Assembly (NCBI GenBank): GCA_002315975.1
Contig: DCIK01000014.1
Coordinates: 1-33,456, forward strand
Length of the DNA stretch: 33,456 bases
From: Clostridiales bacterium UBA1728
GTDB taxonomy: Bacteria > Bacillota > Clostridia > Oscillospirales > Oscillospiraceae
Direction of reading: 5' to 3'
Under the pieces are notes generated by a model. That model was not told where the DNA came from, ran no database searches, and worked only from the letters and a program-made list of their open reading frames with translations. Below are positions 21,606-30,206 of the stretch, one piece after another. A program made the position numbers and the translations under genes. How positions within the stretch are numbered: the first letter of the stretch is position 1; every line of letters begins with the position of its first letter.

Positions 21606-24600
21606 TCAGTCCGGAAGCTGATAGTTCAGGTCCAGCTCATAGAGGGCAGCCTGTCTGCCGTAGCTCATCACGGCCATATACCTTGCGTCGTCACTGAGCT
21701 GAATCCTGTCGGCGGGAAGCTCGCTGTGGAGGGTGAAGTCGAAGTTGGGCTCCGGCAGAACCTTGTACAGGCAGATGATTCCCTCCTGATCGCCGGAAAC
21801 CACATGACTGCCGTCCGCCATGGCGCAGAGGGCAGTGGGGGCATAGTCATGCCACTGCAGTCCCTCCCTGCGGGCGCTTTTCCGCTCCGCCAGATAAATA
21901 TGGCGATCCCATGAGGAGGCGAATATGGCGTCGGTCTGCTTCGGGAAGGCCATGCCGTTCATGCCGCCCTTTGCCACGCCGCGGATGCGCTCCTTCAGAC
22001 GGAAATCCTCGGCGGTATAGAATTCGATATCGTTGTATTCCGTTCCCTTTCCGCCGTTTGATGCCACCGCAAGCTGCTTGCCGTCCGGCGTAAAGCAGAC
22101 CTTATTGAAGGCAATGGTCGGCTCCCGGCGGTTATAGAGAACATTGCACCGGGCGGGCTCAAAGACCAGCAGCCGACACATATCATACTGGAGCAGGCCG
22201 AGACTGCCGTCGGCATTGAGGGCAAGGGCGCAGATTTCGCTCAGCTCCAGCTCTGCCTCCCAAAGCAGGCATCCCTTTTGCGTATCATAGCAGCCGATTC
22301 TGCCCTCGTCTTCGGAGCCCATGAGCAGATAGCGTCCGTTACCGGAGAGGGCCAGCTCGCTGGGCGCGGAAAAGGCGGGTCTTGCGATTTCGTTGAAATC
22401 CGGTACTCCCAGCAGACTGACGGTGCCATCCCGAATGACGGCGCAGTATCTGCCCATATCGTCCATGGCCATGGCCGTTACCCCGCCGGTGACCACAGCG
22501 CGCCGGAATACATTATGAATCGTGCACTCTCCCCTTCTGGCCGTGGCGTATAGCTCCGCCTTCAGAGCAAGGGCGCTCGGATGGTTTTCGTAGCCCTTTA
22601 TGCTTCTGGCCTCCGCGATGAGCTTCAAAGCCCCTCTCAGGTCGGAGCGGGCTGCTTTTCGCGCCTGCTCCAGCAGATTCTCATACTGCGCCTCCGCCTG
22701 AGAGGCTCCCCGATAGTCGGTAATGACACAGAGCATCCAGTCTGCCGCAGGGCGATCCTCCGTAATCTCATAGCCGAAAACGCCGTTGTAGCCGCTGATG
22801 AGAGCCATCCCCTCCGGAAAGGCCAGCGCCCGGATTTCTCCCGTGGTCAGATGACCGGGCTCTGTGGGCAGCGCGGGCAGCTTGATGGTGCGGATGCAGC
22901 GCCTTTCCTCGCTGTCCCAGATCTCCGAAACCGAAGCATCCCGGGCAATAAGGATATACCGCCCGTCCTGACTGAGGCAGGAGACTCCGGTCTTTGCCGT
23001 TTTGGGCTCAAAGCTCCACAGCTCCTTTCCCTCGGCTATGCTCCAGCGGCTGTAGCGCTTTCCGCTCCAGACCGAAAGGGTGTCGTCCCGCAGGCGCAGG
23101 TCATAGGAGGCGTCCCCAAGGGGAAGGGTGCAGCGAAGCTCGCCGCTCTCCACATCCAGCACATGAATGGACTGCCGGGAATTATAGGATTTAACCGGCG
23201 CGGAATAGCCCACCGCAAGGGTTGTGCCGTCCCGGGAAAACTGCAGGCAGCTCACTCTTCCGGGAACATCGGTATACTTCACCCGGCGGTAGGGTCTGCC
23301 GAAAATATCGCAGAGACAGATTTCGCCGTCGCCCATGGCGTAGGCCAGTCTGGTCTTGCACAGTGCCACCGCCACCACGATGATGTCGGTTCGACAGGGG
23401 GTAAAGCTCGTCAGTGTACTGCCATTGCGCAGGGACATGACGGAGATTTTCTTTTCCCCGCTGAGAGACAACGCCAGATTGCAGTTATTCCCGTCAAAGC
23501 CCATTTCCTCCCGCCCTATGCCAAACATGATCCGGGACTGCAGGCGGAAGCTGCGGCTGCCCTGGGGACTGAGCAGCACCAGACTGCCGCTGTCCTGATG
23601 CCAGCCCACGGTGTTTTCCTGCGAGGCATGAAGGGTGTCGATGGTGAAGTCCGCCGGATGGCTGTAGCGCAGTTGGGCAGGAGTGCCGCTCTCCGCTCTC
23701 AGCTGCTCCAGACAGCGCTCTCCGGTCTCGTCTCCGGATTTAACCACGGCGCTCACCTGTGCAAGAGCCTCGGCATCGGTCAGTTTCCCGCTCCGCCAGA
23801 GGAAGAGGGCGCGGTTGTATACGCTCCGAAGCTCCCGGGGGTTGGCGGCAACGGCAGCCTCAAAAAGCCGCTCCGCCTCTGCCCTGTCTCCGAGGTCCAG
23901 ATAGCTCAACGCTCTGTTGTTCAGGCTCTCGGCCGTGTCTGCGGCGGCCTTGGGTGCGGGACGGGGATAGCTTTTGCCGGTGGTCTCCGTGTAGATTGTC
24001 AGCAGCTCTGCCTCCACTGCGGCAAAGTCCCGGGGGCGCTGCTCCTCCCGCTGCTCCATGCAGCGTATCAGAAGCGTCTGCAAAGCCTCCGGCATCGGTA
24101 CGCGGCAATGGGAAAAATAGCCCCGGCAGGCGCTTCCTGCCGCTGTGCCGCTGCCCCACAGCCGTTCGCCCAGATACATCTCCATCACCGACACGGCCCA
24201 GGAATAGATATCCGTCCGGCGGGTGAGCAGCTGCGAATTGAGCTGCTCCGGGGATGCGTAGGCCAGAGTATAGCCGCCGCCGGGGGTCGCAACGGTGCCC
24301 TCCGGGTCGCTGTTCTCCCCAACGGTGGCGCTGCCCTCCAGCCGGGTCATATGGCTTCTGGCTCTGGAGAGGCCGAAATCCGCCACCTTGGCATCCCACT
24401 CGGCGTTCAGCAGCAGGTTGTGCGGCTTCACATCCTGATGGATGAGGCCACGCTCGTGGGCGTAGTGCAGCCCCCGGGCAAACTGGATGGCAATATCCAG
24501 CAGCCGCTCCTGCTGCTCCTCCGCCGTGCCGGCGTAGAGCGTGCCCCGCAGGATGTGATTTTTCAGGCTGTCATTGTCCATCCACTCGGAAAAAACAGTC

Positions 24601-24971
24601 GGCACGCCGTCGATTTCGCGGACATAGTAGCAGGATACAATGTTGGGGTGCAGCCCCAGCCGAATCCACGCGTCACACTCGCGGATAAAGCCTGCCTTGC
24701 TCTCCTCACTGTCAAAGCACTTTGCCTGGGGACGCTTCATGGCCAGATCGGTGTTCCAGCTCTTGTGGTGCACCCGCCATACCGCGCCCATGCCGCCCTT
24801 GATGGCCTCCGAGCGGATCATGTAGCTGTCCAGCAGGGCCTCGCCGACCCGGTATGCGTTTTCCTCCCGCCCCGGAACAGGCGCGGAGGCAGGAGTGCTC
24901 CTGCCCAGCCGCTCCTGAGCGCGGCGCTTCGCCTCGGCCAGAATCTCCTCCATGGTTTTCTTCGTTGCCAT
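21606..24971 (-). CDS. Soluble Ser/Thr protein kinase with TPR and beta-propeller regions
   Basis: A 1121-aa protein with no TM helix. The Hanks-type kinase domain spans about residues 50-325: glycine loop KGGMGAVW (58-65), Lys79 in LAMKR, Glu98, catalytic loop HQDVKPHN (Asp170, Asn175), DFG (188-190) and SPEQL (230-234). The usual HRD arginine is Gln169, so this is a non-RD kinase that may not need activation-loop phosphorylation. TPR-like helices lie at about 345-415. The remaining 700 residues read as WD40/PQQ-like blades with recurring SxDG(R/T)Y and LxxSGNGRYLLM patterns, split by a helical insert near 760-800. GGGAGG precedes the ATG. No phosphatase or FHA partner is adjacent. Confidence 0.93.
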   Translation of the reverse strand: MATKKTMEEILAEAKRRAQERLGRSTPASAPVPGREENAYRVGEALLDSYMIRSEAIKGGMGAVWRVHHKSWNTDLAMKRPQAKCFDSEESKAGFIRECDAWIRLGLHPNIVSCYYVREIDGVPTVFSEWMDNDSLKNHILRGTLYAGTAEEQQERLLDIAIQFARGLHYAHERGLIHQDVKPHNLLLNAEWDAKVADFGLSRARSHMTRLEGSATVGENSDPEGTVATPGGGYTLAYASPEQLNSQLLTRRTDIYSWAVSVMEMYLGERLWGSGTAAGSACRGYFSHCRVPMPEALQTLLIRCMEQREEQRPRDFAAVEAELLTIYTETTGKSYPRPAPKAAADTAESLNNRALSYLDLGDRAEAERLFEAAVAANPRELRSVYNRALFLWRSGKLTDAEALAQVSAVVKSGDETGERCLEQLRAESGTPAQLRYSHPADFTIDTLHASQENTVGWHQDSGSLVLLSPQGSRSFRLQSRIMFGIGREEMGFDGNNCNLALSLSGEKKISVMSLRNGSTLTSFTPCRTDIIVVAVALCKTRLAYAMGDGEICLCDIFGRPYRRVKYTDVPGRVSCLQFSRDGTTLAVGYSAPVKSYNSRQSIHVLDVESGELRCTLPLGDASYDLRLRDDTLSVWSGKRYSRWSIAEGKELWSFEPKTAKTGVSCLSQDGRYILIARDASVSEIWDSEERRCIRTIKLPALPTEPGHLTTGEIRALAFPEGMALISGYNGVFGYEITEDRPAADWMLCVITDYRGASQAEAQYENLLEQARKAARSDLRGALKLIAEARSIKGYENHPSALALKAELYATARRGECTIHNVFRRAVVTGGVTAMAMDDMGRYCAVIRDGTVSLLGVPDFNEIARPAFSAPSELALSGNGRYLLMGSEDEGRIGCYDTQKGCLLWEAELELSEICALALNADGSLGLLQYDMCRLLVFEPARCNVLYNRREPTIAFNKVCFTPDGKQLAVASNGGKGTEYNDIEFYTAEDFRLKERIRGVAKGGMNGMAFPKQTDAIFASSWDRHIYLAERKSARREGLQWHDYAPTALCAMADGSHVVSGDQEGIICLYKVLPEPNFDFTLHSELPADRIQLSDDARYMAVMSYGRQAALYELDLNYQLPD

Positions 24972-25021
24972 ATGCTTTCCTCCCGTATATTTCGTTCGCG
25001 GGTATTGAGATCATTTTATTT

Positions 25022-25052
25022 ATTATATCAGACTCTGCTTCGGCAATCCATA
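25022..25052 (-). promoter_or_regulatory. Promoter of the kinase gene
   Basis: On the minus strand TGATATAAT is a consensus extended -10 (25022-25030). The -35 at 17 bases is TGGATT, a weak match. The leader is about 45 bases and ends with CGGGAGG before the ATG at 24971. Confidence 0.6.
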
Positions 25053-25079
25053 AAAAAGTTGCAGCCGCCCTTGCGTCAA

Positions 25080-25117
25080 AAGAGCTGTCTGACTTCAAAC
25101 GAAATCAGACAGCTCTT
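25080..25117. terminator. 13-bp hairpin terminator downstream of the hydrolase gene
   Basis: AAGAGCTGTCTGA pairs perfectly with TCAGACAGCTCTT around a 12-base loop. On the minus strand it ends in CTCTTTT, giving a short T-run after the hydrolase gene (stop at 25211); on the plus strand it is followed by CTTATTCTT. It separates hydrolase transcription from the kinase promoter. Confidence 0.7.
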
Positions 25118-25129
25118 CTTATTCTTCGC

Positions 25130-25155
25130 GGCTCGTCCGGGAGGCCGAGCCCTAC
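25130..25155. repeat. GGCTCG-CGAGCC hairpin repeat
   Basis: Identical to the 26-bp unit at 20695-20720. It lies between the hydrolase stop and the hairpin terminator at 25080-25117. Confidence 0.85.
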
Positions 25156-25180
25156 AGTGGGAAGGGGCTGGGGCAAGGCG

Positions 25181-25207
25181 GTGTCAGGCAACCCGTCCCC
25201 CTGACGC
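25181..25207. repeat. REP-like GTGTCA repeat, degenerate
   Basis: GTGTCAGGCAACCCGTCCCC followed by CTGACGC matches the 20762 unit at about 24 of 27 positions. It stops four bases before the hydrolase stop codon. Confidence 0.75.
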
Positions 25208-25210
25208 TTT

Positions 25211-26179
25211 TTATTTCGGCAGGGAGCCGGTGTCCAGCCAAGTCAGAATATCGCCTGCGCATCTTCTCGGCATTTCAAACTGGATATTATGGCCGATGCC
25301 CTCGTAGTTCCTGTAGCTGTTTTCATCCACGGCAAAGATTTCGAGGAGCTCGTCCTGATACTGCGTAAGCGCCATGGTGTCGGCATCTCCGTGCAGCACC
25401 AGAACCGGGATGCTGTGGTCGATCTGGGAATAGAGGTCGGTCATATCAACGGCGCCCATACCGAGCATAATATTCTTCCATGCCTTTTTGGAGAGGGCCT
25501 GGGCTTCTTTTTTCATATTCGCCAGGAACGTGTCGAACACATCGGCGTATTCCTCTTCATGCAGGGTGGTAGCATACCAACTGTCCATAAATGCATCCGA
25601 AGGGTGGCCGTCTTCCGCAAGGGGCTCCACATAGGTCTGATATGCAGGGATCAGCACCGCATTCTGATACTCCTTCATGGGAAGGGAGCTCACCAGAACA
25701 ATTTTCTCGCATCTCTCCGGGAACATGACGGAGAAGCACTGAACGGTATAGCTTCCCAGAGAATGACCCACAAGCGTGGCCTTTTCTATGTGCATTGCGT
25801 CAAAGAACGCTTCCATATCCGTCGCATAGGTGACGGGCGTGTAATAGCCGTCCGGCGCATCGCTCTTGCCCATGCCCCGGAGGTCGGGAAGATACACGTG
25901 GTACCCCGCTTCCGCAAAATACGGCGCGGCGAGGCTCCAGGAGCGGGAGTTGTCGGTCATGCCATGCTGCAGAATCAGGGCAGGGCCCTCGGGATTGCCC
26001 ATTTCCACATACGCCATTCTGATGCCCGTTGACAGCTCCACAAACTGTTTTTTGTCTGCCCATTCCTCCTGGGATATGGTTTGCGGGAGTTCCTTGCGCT
26101 CGGTATCATTCTTTGCGCATCCGGTGAGTGCCGTCAGGGCCAGCACCGCTGCTGTGATGAGACAAATGATCTTTTTCAT
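25211..26179 (-). CDS. Alpha/beta-hydrolase lipoprotein
   Basis: A 322-aa secreted hydrolase tethered as a lipoprotein: KK, hydrophobic stretch 4-17 and lipobox LTGC with Cys21. The fold shows the oxyanion region LILQHGMTDNSRSW, LPDLRGMGKS, the nucleophile elbow VGHSLGS (Ser140), an acidic residue in LVLHGDADTM and the catalytic His in GIGHNIQFE. A lid-like helical insert lies between 150 and 230. Family members hydrolyse esters, lactones or peptides; specificity is unclear. It lies 43 bases downstream of a metallo-beta-lactamase-fold hydrolase on the same strand, so the two may form an operon. It stops just before a cluster of three repeats. Confidence 0.92.
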   Translation of the reverse strand: MKKIICLITAAVLALTALTGCAKNDTERKELPQTISQEEWADKKQFVELSTGIRMAYVEMGNPEGPALILQHGMTDNSRSWSLAAPYFAEAGYHVYLPDLRGMGKSDAPDGYYTPVTYATDMEAFFDAMHIEKATLVGHSLGSYTVQCFSVMFPERCEKIVLVSSLPMKEYQNAVLIPAYQTYVEPLAEDGHPSDAFMDSWYATTLHEEEYADVFDTFLANMKKEAQALSKKAWKNIMLGMGAVDMTDLYSQIDHSIPVLVLHGDADTMALTQYQDELLEIFAVDENSYRNYEGIGHNIQFEMPRRCAGDILTWLDTGSLPK

Positions 26180-26222
26180 ATTCTTACTCCATGTATGTCA
26201 GTTCTTTATTCATTGCCCTTTT

Positions 26223-26891
26223 TCAGGGAAACGCTCTCTCGTTGATGATATATTTTCCGTGACCCGGCGCGATAATGAGGGGATTCAAGTCAAAAATCTT
26301 TTTCTCGCTCAGATAGATCGAATCCACATCTTCTCCGAACATGGCGGTGAAATAATCTCCCCCTTTGGCCGAGACCGCATCACCGCAATACAGAACTCTG
26401 CCCTGCAGGATGCCCATGGAGCCCTCGGTATGGCCCGGAAGCATCACAATATCCGCATCAAAGCCGATCTCCCGGAGGTAGAGCGTATCCTGATCGGTAA
26501 TATAACGATCAATTTTGCAGAAATTGACGGGATGATTTGAGGCAAGGGCATTGGCACAGGCCGTTGCATATTCCGTCTCTTCGGAGGAGGCCTTCAAAGG
26601 AACAAAACCGCTTTCATACAAAAGCGCCTTATCCTTTTCATGGAGCAGCACCTTCGCCCCGTACTTTTCTCTGAAAAAGGCGGCGTTCCAGCTATGGTCG
26701 AAGTGTCCGTGTGTGAGAAACACCCATTGGATGATAAAGCCGTTTTCCTCTATCCAGCTTACAATCTGATCCAGACACCCCTCCATGCCCGTATCTATGA
26801 GCATATCCCCCTGTGTGCCGCGCAGGACATAAACCATCGGTCTTTCCGCAATATTTCCCGTGCAGAAGTATAATCTTTGTGATGCGGCCAC
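26223..26891 (-). CDS. Metallo-beta-lactamase-fold hydrolase
   Basis: A 222-aa cytoplasmic protein with the zinc-binding motif LTHGHFDHS (His61, His63, Asp65, His66), then LPGHTEGSMG, CGDAVS and APGHGKY, giving the other metal ligands. Glyoxalase II-like and quorum-quenching lactonase-like members share this arrangement. The start is GTG at 26891, with GGGGAGG seven bases upstream. It is the first gene of a probable two-gene unit with the downstream hydrolase lipoprotein. The substrate cannot be inferred from sequence. Its promoter region overlaps the REP-like palindrome at 26929-26988, so expression might start within or beyond it. Confidence 0.92.
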   Translation of the reverse strand: MAASQRLYFCTGNIAERPMVYVLRGTQGDMLIDTGMEGCLDQIVSWIEENGFIIQWVFLTHGHFDHSWNAAFFREKYGAKVLLHEKDKALLYESGFVPLKASSEETEYATACANALASNHPVNFCKIDRYITDQDTLYLREIGFDADIVMLPGHTEGSMGILQGRVLYCGDAVSAKGGDYFTAMFGEDVDSIYLSEKKIFDLNPLIIAPGHGKYIINERAFP

Positions 26892-26928
26892 GCTGTTTCC
26901 TCCCCTGCGGCAAAACGGAAATGAAACG

Positions 26929-26988
26929 TGTCACCGGGGCGGTTCTCCATGGCACAAAATGTGTCAGAGAAAACCGTCCACGGTGACA
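26929..26988. repeat. REP-like palindrome, imperfect
   Basis: TGTCACCGGGGCGGTTCTC pairs with the right arm GAGAAAACCGTCCACGGTGACA with several mismatches, and the loop holds GGCACAAAATGTGTCA. It is a relative of the 63-bp palindrome at 16134-16196. It fills the space between the start of the metallo-beta-lactamase gene and the stop of the coiled-coil gene. Confidence 0.7.
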
Positions 26989-26992
26989 TACA

Positions 26993-29569
26993 TCACTTGC
27001 CGAGGCTCATGCTCTCCTGTTTCCTGACGGGAGCATTATTCTCTGCAATCTCGCTTGCCTTGCTCTTTTCCTTGCCGATCTCCCTGAGCCGGATGCCCTG
27101 CTGAATGTTCTGTTCAAACTCGGACATTTTGGCATTCACAATTTTTTCCGTACGGTCTTCCATCCAGCCGCCGTTCGGGTTCTTGCAGCTTTGGATGCGG
27201 CGGCAGATACTGTATTCCGCAGCCTTCGTATTCTTCACAATATCCGATGCGGCCCTGGCATAGCCGAGAATATCCTCTGCGGCTGCTCGGCGCTTGAAAC
27301 CGCTGACGCTGGCGAAGGGCCAGAAATGGGGCTGCCTTTCCTTCTCGCTCAGATAGTGCTGTGCCTTCTGTCCGAGCCGTTCCAGTATATCCTGCTGCCG
27401 TTGCTTCTGCTCCGCAGCATTCTTCTTCCACCAGCCATCTTCTTTGCCGGAGAACACTCTCTTTGCCTCATCCAGCGTGTCTTTCAGCTGCGTGTACTCT
27501 TCGGAGTTGTTGCCGCGCTTGGTAACGTCCAGATCCCTGCTCAGCTTGTCCAGCTGTGCGGAGATCCTGTCCGCGGCGAAATGTCCGCCGTATGTTTCTG
27601 CGGCGCTCTGGCAGTTGGTCAGCTCGGGAGCGTAAGCAAGCGTCACATTCGTTTTCATATATCGCTTTGCCATGCTTACGGTATCCAGGGCGCGTTTCTT
27701 TTCCGCGATCTCCCCCTGCTTCTCTGCTACGCTTTTCAGCTTTTCACCGACCTGGATCTGGTCGGCATCATTCTTCCGAACCCTGTTCTTTCTTTCTTCG
27801 ATGTTCGCCTTTTCCTTTTCCAGGAACTCTTCACCCGTTCTGATCCGGCTCTTGCACGCCTCATATTTTTCTTTTTCCGCTCCGAGCTTTTGTCCGGCAT
27901 GATCCAGCAGGCTGTTCCAGTTTTTCGGATCGGTATACACAGCCTCTTCCGCTTTGGTCATTCCCAAAGCTGCGCAAAGAGCTTTGGATGCGTTATCGTA
28001 CTTATTCGTAAGGCGTCGCTTCTGACTGCCGATATTGTGGAGCTTATCCCACGCATTGTGCTTCTCTTTCCCGTCAAGCTCTTCGCGCTTGTTCAGTTCA
28101 TCCATTTCCTTCTGAATATCCAAATAGCGGGAAAGCGTCTCATCCTTTTTCAGTTCATCTACTCTCTGTCTGATCTCCGTTTCTCTTTTGGGAATGAGCT
28201 GATCCATGACAGTGCTGCGGAAGGCCGCCACAGACTTTTCATCGAAGTTGTTCTCCTCCATTTCATTGAAGAGACTGCTTGCTATATCCCCGTTTTGGTC
28301 AAGATCATCGAATGCCTGAAGGATCGACTCCTTTGCCAGGGCATACTTCTGCATCTCGTTGCCGTTCTTGAGATAATCCTCCGTCGGAGCGTTTTCCATC
28401 TGCTCTAAAACAGCGGATGCGTCCATATGATCGCTGTCGAATCCGAGAGCTTTCAATCTGACAGGGTCGTTAAGCTGCTCCTGAAGTCTTTCAAATCCGC
28501 TTGCAAGCTCTACCAGCCTTGAGGGATGATAATCTGCTTCGAAGAGCTTGCTCTCTAATTTTTCGTCCTGTCTGACCAGTTTTTCTTCGGCTGCATCAAG
28601 CTCGGCAAATCTTTCTTCCCTCTGCTTGTCAGCTATCGCTACGCGCTCCTTAACGGCTTCATATTCCTTTCGAGCCGCTTCCTCCTGTTCAGACAAGGAC
28701 GCATAATCTTTCAGCAGCTTCTCGTATGTCTCTTTCGGGAAAGCGCCTTTTGCGCTATTTATGGCCTTTGTCAGTTTCATCTGTCTGGTCTTGTGATATT
28801 CCAGTTGTTCTCTTGCGTTTTGAACATCCGCCTTGACAGCCCGATACTGATCCTCTCCCGGGATGGATTTGGCTTCCTCCTTTAATTGCCCGAGCATTTC
28901 CGTCAGCTCCTTGCGCTCCTGCTCAAGCTGTTTGTGCTCTTCGTCGATCTGCGTTTTGAACTTTTCCAGACCGGCATCGCTTATGTCGGCAATTCCCGCA
29001 TTGATTGCCTCTTCCTCCGCCTCTTTCTGGTTATCTGAGTACCGGGAAATGTTGTCGCTGATCTGATTGAAATCTTTCTCTATCGACTCCAGTCCCTCAC
29101 GGGTATTCTCACGGTCTAATATATCGTTGACACCGCTCATAGCGCCCACAAGAGCGGAGACAAACTGCAGCTCGTCGGAGGCAAGATACTTGTCGCCGTG
29201 GTCATGCAGATAATCCTCCATGATTCTTTCCGGCGCGGGATTCCGGGTGAAGAGGTTCTCTAAAGCCTCCTGCATCTTATCGGCCTGGCTTTGTGTGAGA
29301 CCTGTATTATCCGGCTCATTCGGACCTTTTTCCATACCGGCAGTCTGCAGTGCAGCGAGCTGATTTCTGATTGTATCAAGCATATCCAGCAGGTTCTGGG
29401 TAGAACTGTCAGCCTCTATGCCTTTGTCACTCAGCTTCTGGGGATAAAAATACTCTTTGAGCTCCTCAAAATAATCATCCAGCCGGTCTTCACTGCAGAG
29501 CTTACTGATCTTTCTGTTCTCTGACACCAGCTTGTATATTTCCTGGGCACGTTTTTTGTCGATCGGCAT
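26993..29569 (-). CDS. Large coiled-coil protein of unknown function
   Basis: An 858-aa soluble protein dominated by heptad coiled coils, strongest at about 195-345 (KQLEQERKELTEMLGQLKEEA and following) and 555-650 (EEFLEKEKANIEERKNRV). The N-terminal 190 residues and residues about 660-790 look globular, with HFWPFASVSGFKRRAAAEDILGYARAASDIV as a landmark. There is no signal peptide, TM helix, ATPase motif or known domain. The start is MPIDKKRAQ at 29569, because GAGGAG lies eight bases before it; the ATG two codons earlier is too close. It may be structural, a scaffold, or part of the mobile segment to its right. I do not recognise the family. Confidence 0.75.
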   Translation of the reverse strand: MPIDKKRAQEIYKLVSENRKISKLCSEDRLDDYFEELKEYFYPQKLSDKGIEADSSTQNLLDMLDTIRNQLAALQTAGMEKGPNEPDNTGLTQSQADKMQEALENLFTRNPAPERIMEDYLHDHGDKYLASDELQFVSALVGAMSGVNDILDRENTREGLESIEKDFNQISDNISRYSDNQKEAEEEAINAGIADISDAGLEKFKTQIDEEHKQLEQERKELTEMLGQLKEEAKSIPGEDQYRAVKADVQNAREQLEYHKTRQMKLTKAINSAKGAFPKETYEKLLKDYASLSEQEEAARKEYEAVKERVAIADKQREERFAELDAAEEKLVRQDEKLESKLFEADYHPSRLVELASGFERLQEQLNDPVRLKALGFDSDHMDASAVLEQMENAPTEDYLKNGNEMQKYALAKESILQAFDDLDQNGDIASSLFNEMEENNFDEKSVAAFRSTVMDQLIPKRETEIRQRVDELKKDETLSRYLDIQKEMDELNKREELDGKEKHNAWDKLHNIGSQKRRLTNKYDNASKALCAALGMTKAEEAVYTDPKNWNSLLDHAGQKLGAEKEKYEACKSRIRTGEEFLEKEKANIEERKNRVRKNDADQIQVGEKLKSVAEKQGEIAEKKRALDTVSMAKRYMKTNVTLAYAPELTNCQSAAETYGGHFAADRISAQLDKLSRDLDVTKRGNNSEEYTQLKDTLDEAKRVFSGKEDGWWKKNAAEQKQRQQDILERLGQKAQHYLSEKERQPHFWPFASVSGFKRRAAAEDILGYARAASDIVKNTKAAEYSICRRIQSCKNPNGGWMEDRTEKIVNAKMSEFEQNIQQGIRLREIGKEKSKASEIAENNAPVRKQESMSLGK

Positions 29570-29622
29570 CTTCATTTCTCCTCTCAGTCAAAAAATGCTG
29601 AATAAGCATCACTATACGAAGC

Positions 29623-29652
29623 AGTATATCACATTCTTCCGAATGAAATCAA
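29623..29652 (-). promoter_or_regulatory. Promoter of the coiled-coil gene
   Basis: TTGATT and TATACT are separated by 18 bases on the minus strand, with TG before the -10 (TGATATACT). The start codon lies about 55 bases downstream. Confidence 0.55.
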
Positions 29653-29727
29653 TATTATTTTGTTTCTCTTTGATACACAGGCTGACAGAAGACTCAATAT
29701 ACAGCGGGTATGTCTCACCGGGTACGC

Positions 29728-29763
29728 AAAAGGGGTTATCTCCGTTTGGAGACAACCCCTTTT
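29728..29763. terminator. 16-bp bidirectional terminator-like hairpin
   Basis: AAAAGGGGTTATCTCC pairs with GGAGACAACCCCTTTT (one mismatch) around GTTT. A- and T-runs at the ends make it a possible intrinsic terminator in both directions. It is unusual here because both neighbouring genes run away from it, so it serves neither; it may be left over from a lost gene. Confidence 0.75.
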
Positions 29764-29773
29764 GTTGGTTGAA

Positions 29774-30138
29774 TTATTCCCACTCATTTATTATTTTCTC
29801 ATTCACCGTATTTTTGCCTTTTGCACCGTAAAAAAGGGGCTCATTTTTATTTCTCTTATTTCATTTATTCGATTTACTCGATCTCGTGTTGCAAAAGGCG
29901 TTGCAAAACCGCGAAAAGAATAATGTAGACGGGTTTTGATGTTCCAGAACACATTACTGACAGAAATATCCCAAATGGCTCTGCCTTTAACCAGATGAAA
30001 TAGCCGCTTGTTCCCCTATTTTAGTATAGATTTTTCAGCGAAAAAATCTCATTATGCAAGATAGCAATTGCCAACAAGGAAGAAACACTAACGCCAAAAA
30101 TTCTATTTTTAGGTTTTTAAATCAAGAATACCATGTTC
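29774..30138. other. AT-rich spacer without a recognisable gene
   Basis: About 360 bases in which I see no plausible gene. Possible landmarks are TTATTCCCACTC at 29774-29785 (reverse complement GAGTGGGAATAA, the sequence at the end of many guaA genes) and a direct repeat GTTGCAAAA near 29887-29908. Composition changes here from mixed to clearly AT-rich, consistent with an island border. Confidence 0.4.
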
Positions 30139-30182
30139 TTGTCGTCAAATATCTTGACTTTTGACGACAATAATGCTATAAT
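30139..30182 (+). promoter_or_regulatory. Fic promoter with a palindromic operator
   Basis: TTGACT (30154-30159), a 17-base spacer and TATAAT (30177-30182), with TG one base before the -10, form a strong sigma-A promoter. Two 11-base arms, TTGTCGTCAAA (30139-30149) and TTTGACGACAA (30160-30170), form a perfect inverted repeat with a 10-base centre overlapping the -35 and spacer. A dimeric repressor bound there would block transcription. The Fic protein's own C-terminal winged helix is a candidate. Confidence 0.8.
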
Positions 30183-30206
30183 GCGCTCTGTTAGGAGGAA
30201 TGCAAT

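Noticed and set aside
22581..25307. A 908-codon open frame on the plus strand opposite the kinase gene
   Set aside because: It is antisense to a protein with clear kinase motifs, lacks known motifs and reflects the low stop-codon frequency in GC-rich codon use.
27191..28408. A 405-codon plus-strand frame opposite the coiled-coil gene
   Set aside because: It mirrors Lys/Glu-rich coiled coils as Leu/Phe/Ser-rich sequence, a common artefact.
29820..29930. Integrase or other gene remnant
   Set aside because: No frame gave a recognisable fragment of an integrase or another family; only a short direct repeat is visible.
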